This document shows positions 26,187-35,444 of a DNA stretch of 64,000 bases, piece after piece. Both the position numbers and the translations under genes were made by a program. The notes below the pieces were generated by a model. That model was not told where the DNA came from, searched no databases, and saw nothing but the letters and a program-made list of their open reading frames with translations. This DNA is from Capnocytophaga stomatis. Its GTDB lineage: Bacteria; Bacteroidota; Bacteroidia; Flavobacteriales; Flavobacteriaceae. Numbering within the stretch: position 1 is the first letter of the stretch; each line of letters begins with the position of its first letter. The stretch spans positions 186,001 to 250,000 of the forward strand of contig NZ_CP022387.1 in assembly GCF_002302635.1 (NCBI RefSeq). The letters run 5' to 3'.

Positions 26187-26933
26187 ATGAAAATAGGTAT
26201 CATAGGATGTGGCTGGTTGGGTTTTCGATTGGCAAAACATTTGAAAACAAACAATACAATCTACACTACGGCTCGAAATATTGAAAAATATAAGTCTTTA
26301 GATGCTTATTTTCGTTCTTTTTTAATAGATTTTGATGATTTTGAAGCAAAAAAATGGGAAATTCTTTCCGATTTGGATTGTATTATAATAACAATTCCGT
26401 TTGGAAGGCATCTTAATAACGATATTTTAGAAAAAAGATTAGAAAATATTTGCTTTTTTATTCAGAATTTCAAAAAACAGTTATTTTTTACCAGTTCTGT
26501 AGGAATTTATCCACAATCCGATACTAAAATGAATGAAGATTTTCCTTCCACTTTATTAGAACCTAAATTATTTTTTGTGGAATCTTTTTTAAGAAATCAA
26601 TTTCCTCAAATAAATATTCTGCGATTAGGCGGACTAATGGGAGATGACCGCATACTTAGCAAATATAAAATTTCCGAACCCAATCAAGTTGCAAATCACA
26701 TTCATTATCAGGATATTTGCTTAATAATCGAAAAGATGATTTCACTGAATTTGGAATCAAAACTGTATAATGTAGTAGCTCCGCAACATCCTATGAAACA
26801 GGAAATTATCAATTATCAAAAAGGAACAAAAACTACACTTGGAAAACCTTATGGGAAAATAATACTTTCAGAAAAACTGGAAACAGAATTGGATTACAAC
26901 TTTCTGTACCCTAATCCCATTTACTTCACTTAA
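26187..26933 (+). CDS. NAD(P)-binding Rossmann-fold protein (YeeZ-like)
   Basis: A 248-residue soluble protein with an N-terminal dinucleotide-binding motif GIIGCGWLGFRLA (3-15), then a short-chain dehydrogenase-like core (DCIIITIPFGRH, FFTSSVGIYP, ILRLGGLMGDDR, HYQDICLII). The pattern resembles atypical SDRs of the YeeZ group, which lack the classic YxxxK pair and whose substrates are unknown. It follows the DUF4252 operon by 9 bases, probably by read-through rather than function, and converges on the AI-2E-family gene. Confidence 0.8.
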   Translation: MKIGIIGCGWLGFRLAKHLKTNNTIYTTARNIEKYKSLDAYFRSFLIDFDDFEAKKWEILSDLDCIIITIPFGRHLNNDILEKRLENICFFIQNFKKQLFFTSSVGIYPQSDTKMNEDFPSTLLEPKLFFVESFLRNQFPQINILRLGGLMGDDRILSKYKISEPNQVANHIHYQDICLIIEKMISLNLESKLYNVVAPQHPMKQEIINYQKGTKTTLGKPYGKIILSEKLETELDYNFLYPNPIYFT

Positions 26934-26942
26934 TTAACTGAT

Positions 26943-28019
26943 TTATATATTTTTAGTAAGTAATTCAACCAATTTGTTGTTAGGCAAAAATTCTTTTAGG
27001 ACTACTTTCAAAACTGTGTAAGCAGGCACAGCGATTACCATCCCGATGATTCCTAAAAGGCTTCCCGTTATTAAAATCACCAGAAAAATTTCTAAAGGAG
27101 TAGATTTCACCGAGTTAGAGAAAATAATTGGCTGAGAAAAAACATTATCAATAAATTGACCTATCAAAAATCCAATCAAAACATAAATCGTAGTAGGAAG
27201 CGTAACTGCCATAAAATCACTGCTAATGTTGCTACTCATAGTCAAAAAAGCCATCAGCACAAAGCCTATAATAGGTCCTATGTAAGGGATTATGTTCAGA
27301 AAAGCACATAAAAAGGCTATTATTAAGGCATTTTGTACCCCAAAAATCAATAATGTAGTTGTGTATATTACAAACAGAATTGTCAGTTGCAAAACTAATC
27401 CAACGAAATAACGAGAAAGTAAATCATTGATTTTAAGGACAGAAACTCTTGTTTTGTGAGCATTTTTTGCAGAAACCAATGAAAGAATTGAACCAAACAT
27501 TTTGCTTCCGTCTTTTATAAAGAAAAATGAAATGAACAAAACAGAAAATACTCCCGCTCCAAAACTTCCGATGAAAGAAATAAATGAATTAAGAAAATTA
27601 GGAATATCTATAAAATTAAGCACTTCCGAGGCACTCATTGTGTAATTTTCTTTACTTATTCCCAGATTATCAAAAACTTGTGACATCAAGCCGTCCAAAT
27701 TTGCACGCAACAACTCCACGTTTAGTCCTGATAAATTCCTGCCTTGTGAAATTAATAACGGAACAAACAAACTGAACGTACCCAAACTCAAAATGATAAA
27801 AATCCCCATCGTTATTAAAATCCTGATGGTTTGGTTTCTTATTTTCATTTTTTTGGCAAGAAAATAAACCAATGGCTTGGCTATCAAAGCAATAATTAAA
27901 GCCAATATTATGTAAACGATTATTGACCTTATCAAATATAAAGCATAAAGCAACAAAATTACCAGCACAATCGTCCCGACGGCTCGTAGTATTCCATTGG
28001 CTATCATTTTAGAGTTCAT
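26943..28019 (-). CDS. AI-2E family transporter (TqsA/PerM type)
   Basis: A 358-residue membrane protein with about eight membrane helices and the family's segments: VVYF-type N-terminal double helix, the extracytoplasmic stretch containing NVELLRANLDGLMSQVFDNL, and the C-terminal block PYIGPIIGFVLMAFLT with FIDNVFSQPIIFSNSVKSTPLEIFLVILI and LLGIIGMVIAVPAYTVLKV. Members export or pass small molecules; the AI-2 role is known for only a few. An alternative in-frame ATG lies at 28007. It follows rsmE on the same strand after 23 bases, so the two are probably co-transcribed. Confidence 0.9.
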   Translation of the reverse strand: MNSKMIANGILRAVGTIVLVILLLYALYLIRSIIVYIILALIIALIAKPLVYFLAKKMKIRNQTIRILITMGIFIILSLGTFSLFVPLLISQGRNLSGLNVELLRANLDGLMSQVFDNLGISKENYTMSASEVLNFIDIPNFLNSFISFIGSFGAGVFSVLFISFFFIKDGSKMFGSILSLVSAKNAHKTRVSVLKINDLLSRYFVGLVLQLTILFVIYTTTLLIFGVQNALIIAFLCAFLNIIPYIGPIIGFVLMAFLTMSSNISSDFMAVTLPTTIYVLIGFLIGQFIDNVFSQPIIFSNSVKSTPLEIFLVILITGSLLGIIGMVIAVPAYTVLKVVLKEFLPNNKLVELLTKNI

Positions 28020-28042
28020 ATTCCAATATTTTTTTCAGATTT

Positions 28043-28762
28043 TTATTTCAATTTGGAGCAAATCGCTACAAAATCACAAGCTACGATTCCTGCTGTTTCT
28101 GTTCGTAATCGATTGTCTCCGAGCGAAATTGGTTGAAATCGATTTTGCAAAGCTGCTTTAATTTCTTCTGAAGAAAAATCTCCTTCAGGACCTATCAGAA
28201 CCATTATTTTTTCAGGAAACGGATTAAGTTTTTCTGAAAACAAATACTTTGTACCTTCCTGACAATGAGCAATAAACTTCGCCGAACTATCATCTTTCAA
28301 TTGCTTAAAAAATTCCATTGATGATATGGGAGCATTCAGTTTGGGCAAGTAATATTGCAAAGATTGCTTCATCGCCGAATGTATGATTTTTTCAAAGCGT
28401 TCCGTTTTAACCACCGTTCTTTCAGAATGATGACAAATTATCGGAGTAATTTCATCTACGCCAATTTCAACGGCTTTCTCCAAAAACCATTCATAACGCT
28501 CATTCATTTTTGTTGGAGCAACCACCAAATGCAAATGATACGGACGAGGTGATTTATACTCGTATTTCAAAATTGAAACTTCACACTTTTTGGGAGAAGC
28601 AAAAGTGATTTCTGTTTCAAAAAGCCATCCTTTTCCGTTTGTAACATACAGTAAATCACCTTGTTTCTTTCGTAAAACCTTTACAATGTGTTGGCTTTCC
28701 TCCTTATCAAAGAAAAAGGATGTACTTTGTTCGTCTATTTCAGAATAATAAAAAAGTTGCAT
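28043..28762 (-). CDS. rsmE: 16S rRNA (uracil-1498-N3)-methyltransferase RsmE
   Basis: A 239-residue SPOUT methyltransferase. The N-terminal PUA-like domain has HIVKVLRKKQGD. The C-terminal trefoil knot carries the SAM-binding sequences LIGPEGDFSSEEI and LGDNRLRTETAGIVA. Connecting motifs KMNERYEWFLEKAVEIGVDEITPI and SERTVVK are standard for RsmE. It methylates U1498 of 16S rRNA in the assembled 30S subunit. Length is normal. Confidence 0.96.
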   Translation of the reverse strand: MQLFYYSEIDEQSTSFFFDKEESQHIVKVLRKKQGDLLYVTNGKGWLFETEITFASPKKCEVSILKYEYKSPRPYHLHLVVAPTKMNERYEWFLEKAVEIGVDEITPIICHHSERTVVKTERFEKIIHSAMKQSLQYYLPKLNAPISSMEFFKQLKDDSSAKFIAHCQEGTKYLFSEKLNPFPEKIMVLIGPEGDFSSEEIKAALQNRFQPISLGDNRLRTETAGIVACDFVAICSKLK

Positions 28763-28806
28763 TGCAAGAACATATCAAAAAATCACAGCTTTTTCAATAA
28801 ATAACA

Positions 28807-30198
28807 TTATTTTTTCAACCAATTATTAGAGAATTCACATTTTTTATATTCTCCATTAACCATAATGTGTGTTTTTTCAATATTCTCATTCATCCACTTG
28901 GCTATAACTTTTAGCTGTTTTTCTTTTAAAGCCAAATCTTGAATTTTAACATAATCCTTCACGAAATCAGCTTTATGCTCTTCGTGGCGATTTGTCACTT
29001 GATAGATTTTGTAGCTTTTCTTTCCCGTATCGTCCTCATCAAGATACGGAACAGAAACTTCTCCGTCTTTCAACTTTGCAACTCTTTCATACATAGCAGG
29101 TTCCAAGCGTGTAAGTTCAAAACGAGAAGAAAAATCTTCCGGATTAACAAGCTGACCTCCATCGCCTCGAGTTTCTTTTTCATCGGATAAACTGCGTGCA
29201 GCCTCGTCAAAAGCAAGCTCTTTATTGATTATTCTTTCACGAATTTTTTCAATTTTCTCCTTAGCTTCTGCCAGTGCTTCACGTGGTACGCTGGGTGTCA
29301 ATAAAATATGACGCACGGTTACTTCTTTCCCTCTGACATTAACCATTTCTATGATATGCCAACCGAAACTTGATTCAAAAGGTTTGGAAATTTCGCCTTC
29401 TTGTAGGCTAAAAGCCATATCTTTAAAAGCCTTATCAAAGTGTGAAGAACGATTGAAAGTCAAGGTTTGACCTCCTGTTACACGGTCTTTTGAATAAAGT
29501 ATCGCTTTGGTGGCAAAACTCGTTCCGTTTTGTTCCACATCCGCTTTAATTTCATTTAATTGGTCTATCACTTTCTGAACTTCTTCTTTCGGAGCCACCG
29601 GATTTATAACAATTTGAGCGATTTCAAGCTCTGTGTTGAAAATGGGACGCTCATCTTCAGGAATGGAATTGAAAAACTGGCGTACTTCCTCTGGTGTAAC
29701 TTCCACTTTTTCAACTATTTTTGAACGCATTTGCTGAGAAAGCATATTCAATTTGAAAATATCAAAAAGTTCATCACGCATTGATTGCTCATCTTCTTTT
29801 TTGTAGAATTCAAGCAATTTTTTCATATCGCCTCCAAGTTTTGACAATAAAAATTCAACTTGCTGATTTACAGATTCACGAACTCTACTATCTGTTACTG
29901 TGATACTGTCTTGAACTGCTTGGTGAGCGTATAACCTGTCTTCCATCAATTTGCCTAAAACCTGACAACGTGTAAAATTCTTTGTATCAACCTCTTGGTT
30001 CTGCAACTCAATGAAAGTTTTGTCTATGTCCGATTCCAAAATTAAATAGTCACCAACAACAGCCGCAACGCCATCAACTTTCAAGCGTTTTTGAATGACT
30101 TCTTTGTTAGTAACTGTATCATTTTGAGCATATAAGCCCAAAGTTAAAAATAACATTCCGACAGCGGATACAATTTTTCTATTCATAAATAATTTCAA
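28807..30198 (-). CDS. SurA-like periplasmic chaperone/peptidyl-prolyl isomerase
   Basis: A 463-residue exported protein. The signal peptide (ending LGLYAQ) precedes a SurA N-terminal helical chaperone segment (VAAVVGDYLILESDIDKT). Two parvulin (PpiC/rotamase) domains follow, at about 185-290 (ELEIAQIVINP to FGWHIIEMVN) and 295-405 (VTVRHILLTPS). A C-terminal helical tail closes the chaperone module. The protein is expected to escort outer-membrane proteins to the BAM complex. Its 5' end overlaps the next gene upstream by 20 bases; a start at 30186 is also possible. Together they form a chaperone operon. Confidence 0.9.
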   Translation of the reverse strand: MKLFMNRKIVSAVGMLFLTLGLYAQNDTVTNKEVIQKRLKVDGVAAVVGDYLILESDIDKTFIELQNQEVDTKNFTRCQVLGKLMEDRLYAHQAVQDSITVTDSRVRESVNQQVEFLLSKLGGDMKKLLEFYKKEDEQSMRDELFDIFKLNMLSQQMRSKIVEKVEVTPEEVRQFFNSIPEDERPIFNTELEIAQIVINPVAPKEEVQKVIDQLNEIKADVEQNGTSFATKAILYSKDRVTGGQTLTFNRSSHFDKAFKDMAFSLQEGEISKPFESSFGWHIIEMVNVRGKEVTVRHILLTPSVPREALAEAKEKIEKIRERIINKELAFDEAARSLSDEKETRGDGGQLVNPEDFSSRFELTRLEPAMYERVAKLKDGEVSVPYLDEDDTGKKSYKIYQVTNRHEEHKADFVKDYVKIQDLALKEKQLKVIAKWMNENIEKTHIMVNGEYKKCEFSNNWLKK

Positions 30199-31042
30199 AT
30201 TGTTTTTTCTTTATACCTGTATTTATAATATCTGTTTCGAGTTTTTTAACAAACTCTAATTTCCTCTGATTCAATATAATTTGTTGCAAAGTAGGCAAAA
30301 CGTATTCCATAGGAGCTTGCTCATTTCTTCGCAAAACATCGCAAATTTGCACAAAATAAATTCCTGTGGAATCTTTATGACTTACGAATATTTGTTTGTT
30401 GGTTTCCATTTCTTTATCCAAAAAAGGAAGTTTTTTCAGAACACTTTCAGCTTTAACCCAAGTGGAATCATTCAAATAAACGGATGTAAACTGCAATGAC
30501 AATGAATCCAACTCCCTTGCATCGGATTTTTCAAAACGTTTTATTTTTTCCTCAAGAGCATCTGTTTTTTTCTTCTTTTCGTTTGACGAGATTTGAATAT
30601 ATCTCAATTTTATCAATGCTTCATTTAACTTGAAAACTTCCTTATTTTTTTCATAGAAGAATTGCATTTCCTTTTCATTAACAACGGTATCTATCGCATT
30701 GTTTATCAACCCTTCTTTATAGAAATTTATATATAAATCTGCTCGATAATCATTTACCAAACGTTCAAAATTTTCCTTTTCTTCATCGTTTATATTTCGT
30801 TCGGCATTTGCGAGCATCAATTCTTTTATAGCCCAATTATTGATATATTTTTCAGCTATATTTATGCTATCTTCTTTCGTGTAATCAACTGGCATAATGG
30901 CGGCTATATCTTCTTTATAAAGATATTTTTCACCAACTCGGGCAATGGCATACTGCGGAGTTTCCTTTGAAAAATACTCGCAGGAGGACACCAACATCAC
31001 CACAAAAAATATATAAAACCTATCTTTAACCCACCTCAGCAT
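30179..31042 (-). CDS. SurA-N-like lipoprotein (PpiC-related), degenerate isomerase
   Basis: A 287-residue lipoprotein: the signal peptide ends VSSC (Cys 21 of the chosen start), followed by ARVGEKYLYKEDI, the same opening as SurA N-terminal domains, and long amphipathic helices. No intact parvulin domain is visible, only the segment LRYIQISS and the later VYFVQI-like stretch. It is probably a lipid-anchored chaperone without strong isomerase activity. The frame is open to an ATG at 31099, but a signal peptide and lipobox in the right place argue for 31042. It overlaps the SurA-like gene by 20 bases. Confidence 0.8.
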   Translation of the reverse strand: MLRWVKDRFYIFFVVMLVSSCEYFSKETPQYAIARVGEKYLYKEDIAAIMPVDYTKEDSINIAEKYINNWAIKELMLANAERNINDEEKENFERLVNDYRADLYINFYKEGLINNAIDTVVNEKEMQFFYEKNKEVFKLNEALIKLRYIQISSNEKKKKTDALEEKIKRFEKSDARELDSLSLQFTSVYLNDSTWVKAESVLKKLPFLDKEMETNKQIFVSHKDSTGIYFVQICDVLRRNEQAPMEYVLPTLQQIILNQRKLEFVKKLETDIINTGIKKKQFEIIYE

Positions 31043-31203
31043 TTCTATAACAACATAAAAATCAGAAATATAACTAAAAAATATAATTCTTCCTAACAAT
31101 AAAAAGAAATATAAAAGAGGTGCAATTTACAGATAATTTTTGAATTAAACAGAAAAAATATCAACGAAAAGAAAAATGAAGCAAATTATGACGTTTCAAT
31201 TTT

Positions 31204-32415
31204 TTAATTATTTTTTCGCATTCTTGCCATATAAAATCCGTCGTAGCCTGATTGGTGAGCAAAAATTTTATCTTCTGCTTCAAAAACGAATCCTTTTCCT
31301 GCTTCCGATTTTAAAAACTCATCAACTTGCTTTCGGTTCTCGGACGGAAGAATGGAACAAGTAGCGTACACCAATTTTCCTCCTGATTTTACCAATTTAC
31401 TGTAATTTTGCAGAATTTCCTGTTGTGTTTTTCGTATTTGTTCCAAAAATTCGGGTTTTAGCTTCCATTTTGCATCAGGATTTCGCCTTAAAACTCCCAA
31501 ACCACTACAAGGAGCATCAATTAAAACTCTATCAGCTGTGTTTTGCATTCGTTTTAGCTGTTTTGGGTCAATAAGTTTCGTTTCTACATTGAAAACTTCA
31601 TTGCGTCGGGCTCTTCTTTTAAGTTCTTGAAGCTTATTTTCATAAATATCCATTGCAATGATTTGTCCTTTATTTTTCATCAAAGAAGCTAAATGCAGTG
31701 TTTTTCCGCCTGCTCCGGCACAAGTATCAATTACACGCATTCCCGGAGTTACCTCCAAAAACGGAGCCACTTTTTGTGATGAAGCATCTTGCACTTCAAA
31801 AAGCCCATTTGAAAACGCTTTTGTTGAAAAAACGTTAGCCCGCTCGGAAAGTTCCAAAGCCTCCGGATAATTTTCCAACAAACGAGTTTCGATGCCTTCT
31901 TGCTGTAATAAACTTTTGAGTTGCGGAGGAGAAATTTTCAAAGTATTTGACCGTAAAACAACGGGAGCCAACTCATTAAGTGCACGTAACTCCCTCGTCC
32001 AGAAATCATTACCTAACTCTTCTTCTCCTAAAATATCAAGCCAATCAGGAACTGATTCTCTGAATTTTCTAACTTTTGAAAGCTCGTCAAACTTTCCTTT
32101 TATGCGACGTTGAGGCGTGTTTTCAAAATACGACCAATCGGGCAACGAAATTCCTTTCAACACTGCCCAAACGGCGAACATTCGGCGTAAATCCTGAACT
32201 GAAAAAGGTTGCTTTACCTCTGCAATTTCGGCATACAAACGTTTCCAACGAACGATTTCATAGGTAGTTTCCGCAATGAAAGCCCTATCGCGAGCCCCCC
32301 AACGTTTGTCCTTTTTTAGCTGTTTTTCAACCACTTTATCCGCATAATGATTATCGTTGAAAATCATTCCCAAACCCTCAATCACTGCATCTGTTAAATT
32401 TCGGTGTAATCGCAT
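31204..32415 (-). CDS. RsmB-like rRNA cytosine-5 methyltransferase (NOL1/NOP2/sun family)
   Basis: A 403-residue enzyme. The N-terminal helical/NusB-like part (about 1-140) is followed by a PUA-like stretch and the SAM-binding Rossmann domain. That domain carries the glycine-rich motif VIDTCAGAGGKTLHLAS, the acidic ribose-binding IAMDIYENK and the two signature cysteines: VLIDAPCSGLGVLRRNPDAKW (release Cys) and YATCSILPSEN (nucleophile Cys). It makes m5C in rRNA, most likely at C967 of 16S rRNA if it is RsmB proper. Single gene, convergent with nothing, AT-rich on both sides. Confidence 0.9.
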   Translation of the reverse strand: MRLHRNLTDAVIEGLGMIFNDNHYADKVVEKQLKKDKRWGARDRAFIAETTYEIVRWKRLYAEIAEVKQPFSVQDLRRMFAVWAVLKGISLPDWSYFENTPQRRIKGKFDELSKVRKFRESVPDWLDILGEEELGNDFWTRELRALNELAPVVLRSNTLKISPPQLKSLLQQEGIETRLLENYPEALELSERANVFSTKAFSNGLFEVQDASSQKVAPFLEVTPGMRVIDTCAGAGGKTLHLASLMKNKGQIIAMDIYENKLQELKRRARRNEVFNVETKLIDPKQLKRMQNTADRVLIDAPCSGLGVLRRNPDAKWKLKPEFLEQIRKTQQEILQNYSKLVKSGGKLVYATCSILPSENRKQVDEFLKSEAGKGFVFEAEDKIFAHQSGYDGFYMARMRKNN

Positions 32416-32444
32416 TTTTGCTAATATTTTAAAAAGTTCAACTA

Positions 32445-33365
32445 TCAGCCTCCATATCGGAAACCTGCCGCAAAATAAGATGAAAGTTTATTTTCACCTA
32501 TGACATTATAGTAAAACTTGAATGTTTTTTCATCAAAATATGTGTTTCTTGAAAAAGAAACTCCCAATGTAATGGGAATGTAAAAGTTTTTCCCGACTTT
32601 AAATTCAGAACGAAGCCCGCCGTGACCGAATTGAGTAACAAAAGAAGCCTCTTTATCATTTTGATTATGAAGCCCTAAAAGTACCTCGCCTTCAGCCACT
32701 AAGCTCAATTTGAATTTTTCAGAAATTTTTCTACTAAGCTCGAAATCAAAATAATTATAATAAAAGATGCTTAATTTATGTCTGTCATCAATCTTCCAAT
32801 TGAGTAAAAAAGCAGGCGTAATCATCGCATAATCATATGAATTATTGATAGAAGCTCCTATTCCCCAATCAAATTTTGTACTTTCTTTTCGCAAAGCCAT
32901 TGCTCCTCCTTGCAAAAAGGCAGATTTCCCAGAAAATTTCGGAAAATTAGTTGTAAAAATTCCTCCTCCTGCCATTGCCAAAAGCGACCATTTTTCCGTT
33001 ATTGGTAACAATTGCCCAAAAGTTAGCGACACATTGGATATATCCGAAATAGAATGTTCTTTCGATAAAAGCTTGTTACTCAATGAAGCATACGTTCCCC
33101 AAAGCGATACGAAAGTAGCTTTAACCACTTCGTCATTTTCGTTTTTTTGCATCGCCAGCGGAACGCGAACGATTACATCTGCGACCTTCAAATCTCCGTT
33201 TCCTGAGAGAGTATTCCCCTGATTATCTTTCACTTGCGAAGAACCAATATATTCCGATTTTACTTGAATTTGTGCTTCTATCGCTTCTGAAATAGAGAAA
33301 AGAAACAAACACAAAATGATTTTTCCTGCACCAAAAATATGATTCACAAAATAATTCACTTTCAT
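32445..33365 (-). CDS. Outer-membrane beta-barrel protein, possibly DUF6268 family
   Basis: A 306-residue exported protein. A longish signal region (about 1-32, ending IEAQ) is followed by alternating strands with many Gly, Phe and Tyr residues and a terminal aromatic (FAAGFRYGG). Segments such as VVRVPLAMQKNE, GQLLPITEKWSLLAMAGGGI and FDWGIGASINNSYDYAMITPAFLLNW resemble DUF6268 barrels, a call I make with moderate certainty. No transport or enzyme motif is visible. It lies 29 bases upstream of the RsmB-like gene on the same strand. Confidence 0.68.
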   Translation of the reverse strand: MKVNYFVNHIFGAGKIILCLFLFSISEAIEAQIQVKSEYIGSSQVKDNQGNTLSGNGDLKVADVIVRVPLAMQKNENDEVVKATFVSLWGTYASLSNKLLSKEHSISDISNVSLTFGQLLPITEKWSLLAMAGGGIFTTNFPKFSGKSAFLQGGAMALRKESTKFDWGIGASINNSYDYAMITPAFLLNWKIDDRHKLSIFYYNYFDFELSRKISEKFKLSLVAEGEVLLGLHNQNDKEASFVTQFGHGGLRSEFKVGKNFYIPITLGVSFSRNTYFDEKTFKFYYNVIGENKLSSYFAAGFRYGG

Positions 33366-33476
33366 AGATTATAAGTTAAGCGGTTAGCCCGCAAACCTAT
33401 ACATTTTTAAGCATATACGCAAATAAAATAAACCTTAGGCATCATAATAAGAAATAAAAAGTCAATTTTTATTTTC

Positions 33477-33502
33477 ATACATAAGAAAATTATGTATATT
33501 TG
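33477..33502 (+). promoter_or_regulatory. Palindromic operator overlapping the -7 box of the PadR operon
   Basis: ATACATAA (33477-33484) and TTATGTAT (33490-33497) form an 8-bp inverted repeat with a 5-base spacer. Its right arm overlaps the -7 element TATATTTG (33495-33502), 21 bases before the padR start. PadR-family regulators are known to bind ATGT/ACAT dyads, so this is probably the autoregulatory operator. No other dyad of this kind was noticed nearby. Confidence 0.65.
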
Positions 33503-33522
33503 TAACCTAAATATATAAGATA

Positions 33523-33885
33523 ATGAAAAAACAGAATTCAGCACTCTATAAAGGAAGCCTTACCACCATAGTAATGAAGCTATTACAAGATAATGGAAGA
33601 ATGTACGGCTATGAAATCACACAAAAAGTAAAGGAACTTTCGCAGGGTGAAATTTCTATTACTGAAGGTGCTTTATACCCAACTTTGCATAAACTCGAAG
33701 CCCAAGGATTACTCACTCCCGAAATTGAGCAAGTTGGCAACCGTATTCGTAAATATTATAAAATAACAGAGAGCGGCATCAAAGAAACCGAAAAACAAGT
33801 ATCTGAAATTCAGAATTTTATTTCTTGTTTGCAAAATATCATCAATCCGCAAAGTGACACCAATCTAACTCCTGTTAAAATATGA
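33523..33885 (+). CDS. PadR family transcriptional regulator
   Basis: A 120-residue DNA-binding protein with the PadR winged helix: LYKGSLTTIVMKLLQDNGRMYGYEITQKV, the recognition helix region ITEGALYPTLHKLEAQGLL, the wing RIRKYYKITESG and a C-terminal dimerisation helix. It has no effector-binding motif that I can identify. The stop overlaps the start of the first paralog by four bases (ATGA), giving translational coupling and showing that the membrane proteins are its targets or partners. A matching palindrome overlaps its promoter, so repression of its own operon is likely. Confidence 0.92.
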   Translation: MKKQNSALYKGSLTTIVMKLLQDNGRMYGYEITQKVKELSQGEISITEGALYPTLHKLEAQGLLTPEIEQVGNRIRKYYKITESGIKETEKQVSEIQNFISCLQNIINPQSDTNLTPVKI

Positions 33886-34595
33886 AAACAGTAACCCCAA
33901 AACAAATCGAGCGTCTGTATGAATTCACGCGTCAGTGTCAGGTAAAATACTTTGACGTACAAACCGAGCTGGTTGACCATCTGGCAAATGCCATCGAAAC
34001 GCATTGGCAAGAATTTCCTAAGGACGATTTTGAAATCGTTTTAATACAAGAGGCTCAAAAGTTTGGTACTTTTGGTTTCAAGGAAATTACAGAAGAAAAA
34101 GAAAAACAGCTACGTAAACGATATAAGAATATCATTTGGAAAGAAATAATCGCCTTTTTCTCGTTTCCAAAAATTATAATGACAATAATTCTGACTATGT
34201 CGTTATTTATTTTGCTACACGTATCTTCTGACAAGGGAGCCGTTATGAAACTGCTGTTTATGGGTACTTATTTAATAATTATTTCTTTTTCCATCCAACA
34301 ATATATCAGGAAGAAAAGACAGAATGAGAGCGATAAAAAATGGATTTTAAAGGATATCATTTTTAATAATGGTTGGTGTGCTTCTTTTTTAGTACTCATA
34401 CTTAACGTACTTTCTATGGCTGATGTTCATCATATTGAGCATATTGAAAATAAATATTTTATAAGCATATTTTCTTTTGTTATAGTCCTTATTTATATTT
34501 TTTGCTATTTGGTATTATTTCATATTCCTTTCAAAAGTGAAAAATATCTCGCAGAAACATATAAAGAATACAAAGTAGGAAAATTGGCGTCGTAA
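33882..34595 (+). CDS. Membrane protein with PadR-associated N-terminal domain, paralog 1
   Basis: A 237-residue protein. Residues 1-90 form a soluble helical domain (TPKQIERLYEFTRQ, then DVQTELVDHLANAIETHWQE, then FGTFGF) that in outline resembles the HAAS domain found in PadR-linked membrane proteins: an acidic, DHL-containing helix followed by a short G-F-G turn. Four membrane helices follow (about 98-230), ending in the tail KYLAETYKEYK. The function is unknown. It is the first of three tandem paralogs and is translationally coupled to padR. Of the three it is the most diverged in the domain end (KEITEEKEKQL). Confidence 0.8.
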   Translation: MKTVTPKQIERLYEFTRQCQVKYFDVQTELVDHLANAIETHWQEFPKDDFEIVLIQEAQKFGTFGFKEITEEKEKQLRKRYKNIIWKEIIAFFSFPKIIMTIILTMSLFILLHVSSDKGAVMKLLFMGTYLIIISFSIQQYIRKKRQNESDKKWILKDIIFNNGWCASFLVLILNVLSMADVHHIEHIENKYFISIFSFVIVLIYIFCYLVLFHIPFKSEKYLAETYKEYKVGKLAS

Positions 34596-34696
34596 GAGTA
34601 ATGCGATTTTGTTACAAGTCAGAAAATTACAATGAAAAGTAATTCCGAAGAGAAGTATTGAAGAAAAAACATATAAACTAAAATCGAAAAAATTTT

Positions 34697-35395
34697 ATGA
34701 AAACCATAACCGCAAAGCAAGTCGAACGTCTGTATGAATTTACACGTCAGCATTACGTGGAATATTATGACGTACAAACTGAACTGGTTGACCATCTGGC
34801 AAATGCCATCGAAACGCATTGGAAAACACATCCTGACGATGATTTTGAAACCGTACTACAGAAAGAATTCCGTAAATTCGGGGTGTTTGGGTTTATGGAT
34901 GTGGTGGAACATAAAATCAGAGAAATGAATAAACGTTATAATAGAATACTATGGCAAAAAATTAAAGACTTTTTCACATTTCCTAAAATAATGATGACTT
35001 TGTGTATTGCGTTGGTTGTTTATACAGTTTTGTATTTCTTCAAGGATATAGCCGCTGAAATCGTTGGTAGTATGACACTTATCATTTTGTTTTTTATATA
35101 TGCCTTTTTACTTTCAAAACCCAAGTTATATCAAAATAAAACTGATAAAAAATGGCTTTTTGAAAACGTCCTCTTAGGGTATAACAACTATGTGGGGGCG
35201 TTAGGATTGTTGGCTCAGCTTCATTTTTTTATTAGATATTTGGGAGAAAATATTGCTTTTATGGCTGTTTTTTCGATTTTAATTACGTTTTTAGGCATAT
35301 CGGTATATTTAGTTTTTTATTATTTACCCAAAAATCGAGATAAGTATCTAATGGAATTGTATCCCGAATATAAAGATTTTATGATAACTACTTAG
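34697..35395 (+). CDS. Membrane protein with PadR-associated N-terminal domain, paralog 2
   Basis: A 232-residue paralog of the genes on either side. The N-terminal domain is almost the same (VERLYEFTRQHYVEYYDVQT, HLANAIETHWKTHPDDD, FRKFGVFGFMDVV), while the four membrane helices have diverged. The tail DKYLMELYPEYK matches those of its neighbours. It lies 101 bases after paralog 1, with no clear TAnnTTTG in that gap, so it is probably read from the padR promoter. No catalytic motif is visible. An inhibitory or sensing role for the soluble domain is a guess from context. Confidence 0.8.
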   Translation: MKTITAKQVERLYEFTRQHYVEYYDVQTELVDHLANAIETHWKTHPDDDFETVLQKEFRKFGVFGFMDVVEHKIREMNKRYNRILWQKIKDFFTFPKIMMTLCIALVVYTVLYFFKDIAAEIVGSMTLIILFFIYAFLLSKPKLYQNKTDKKWLFENVLLGYNNYVGALGLLAQLHFFIRYLGENIAFMAVFSILITFLGISVYLVFYYLPKNRDKYLMELYPEYKDFMITT

Positions 35396-35444
35396 TATGG
35401 CATATTACAATATGTCTTCAAATAAAAATAGAATAGTATATAAT

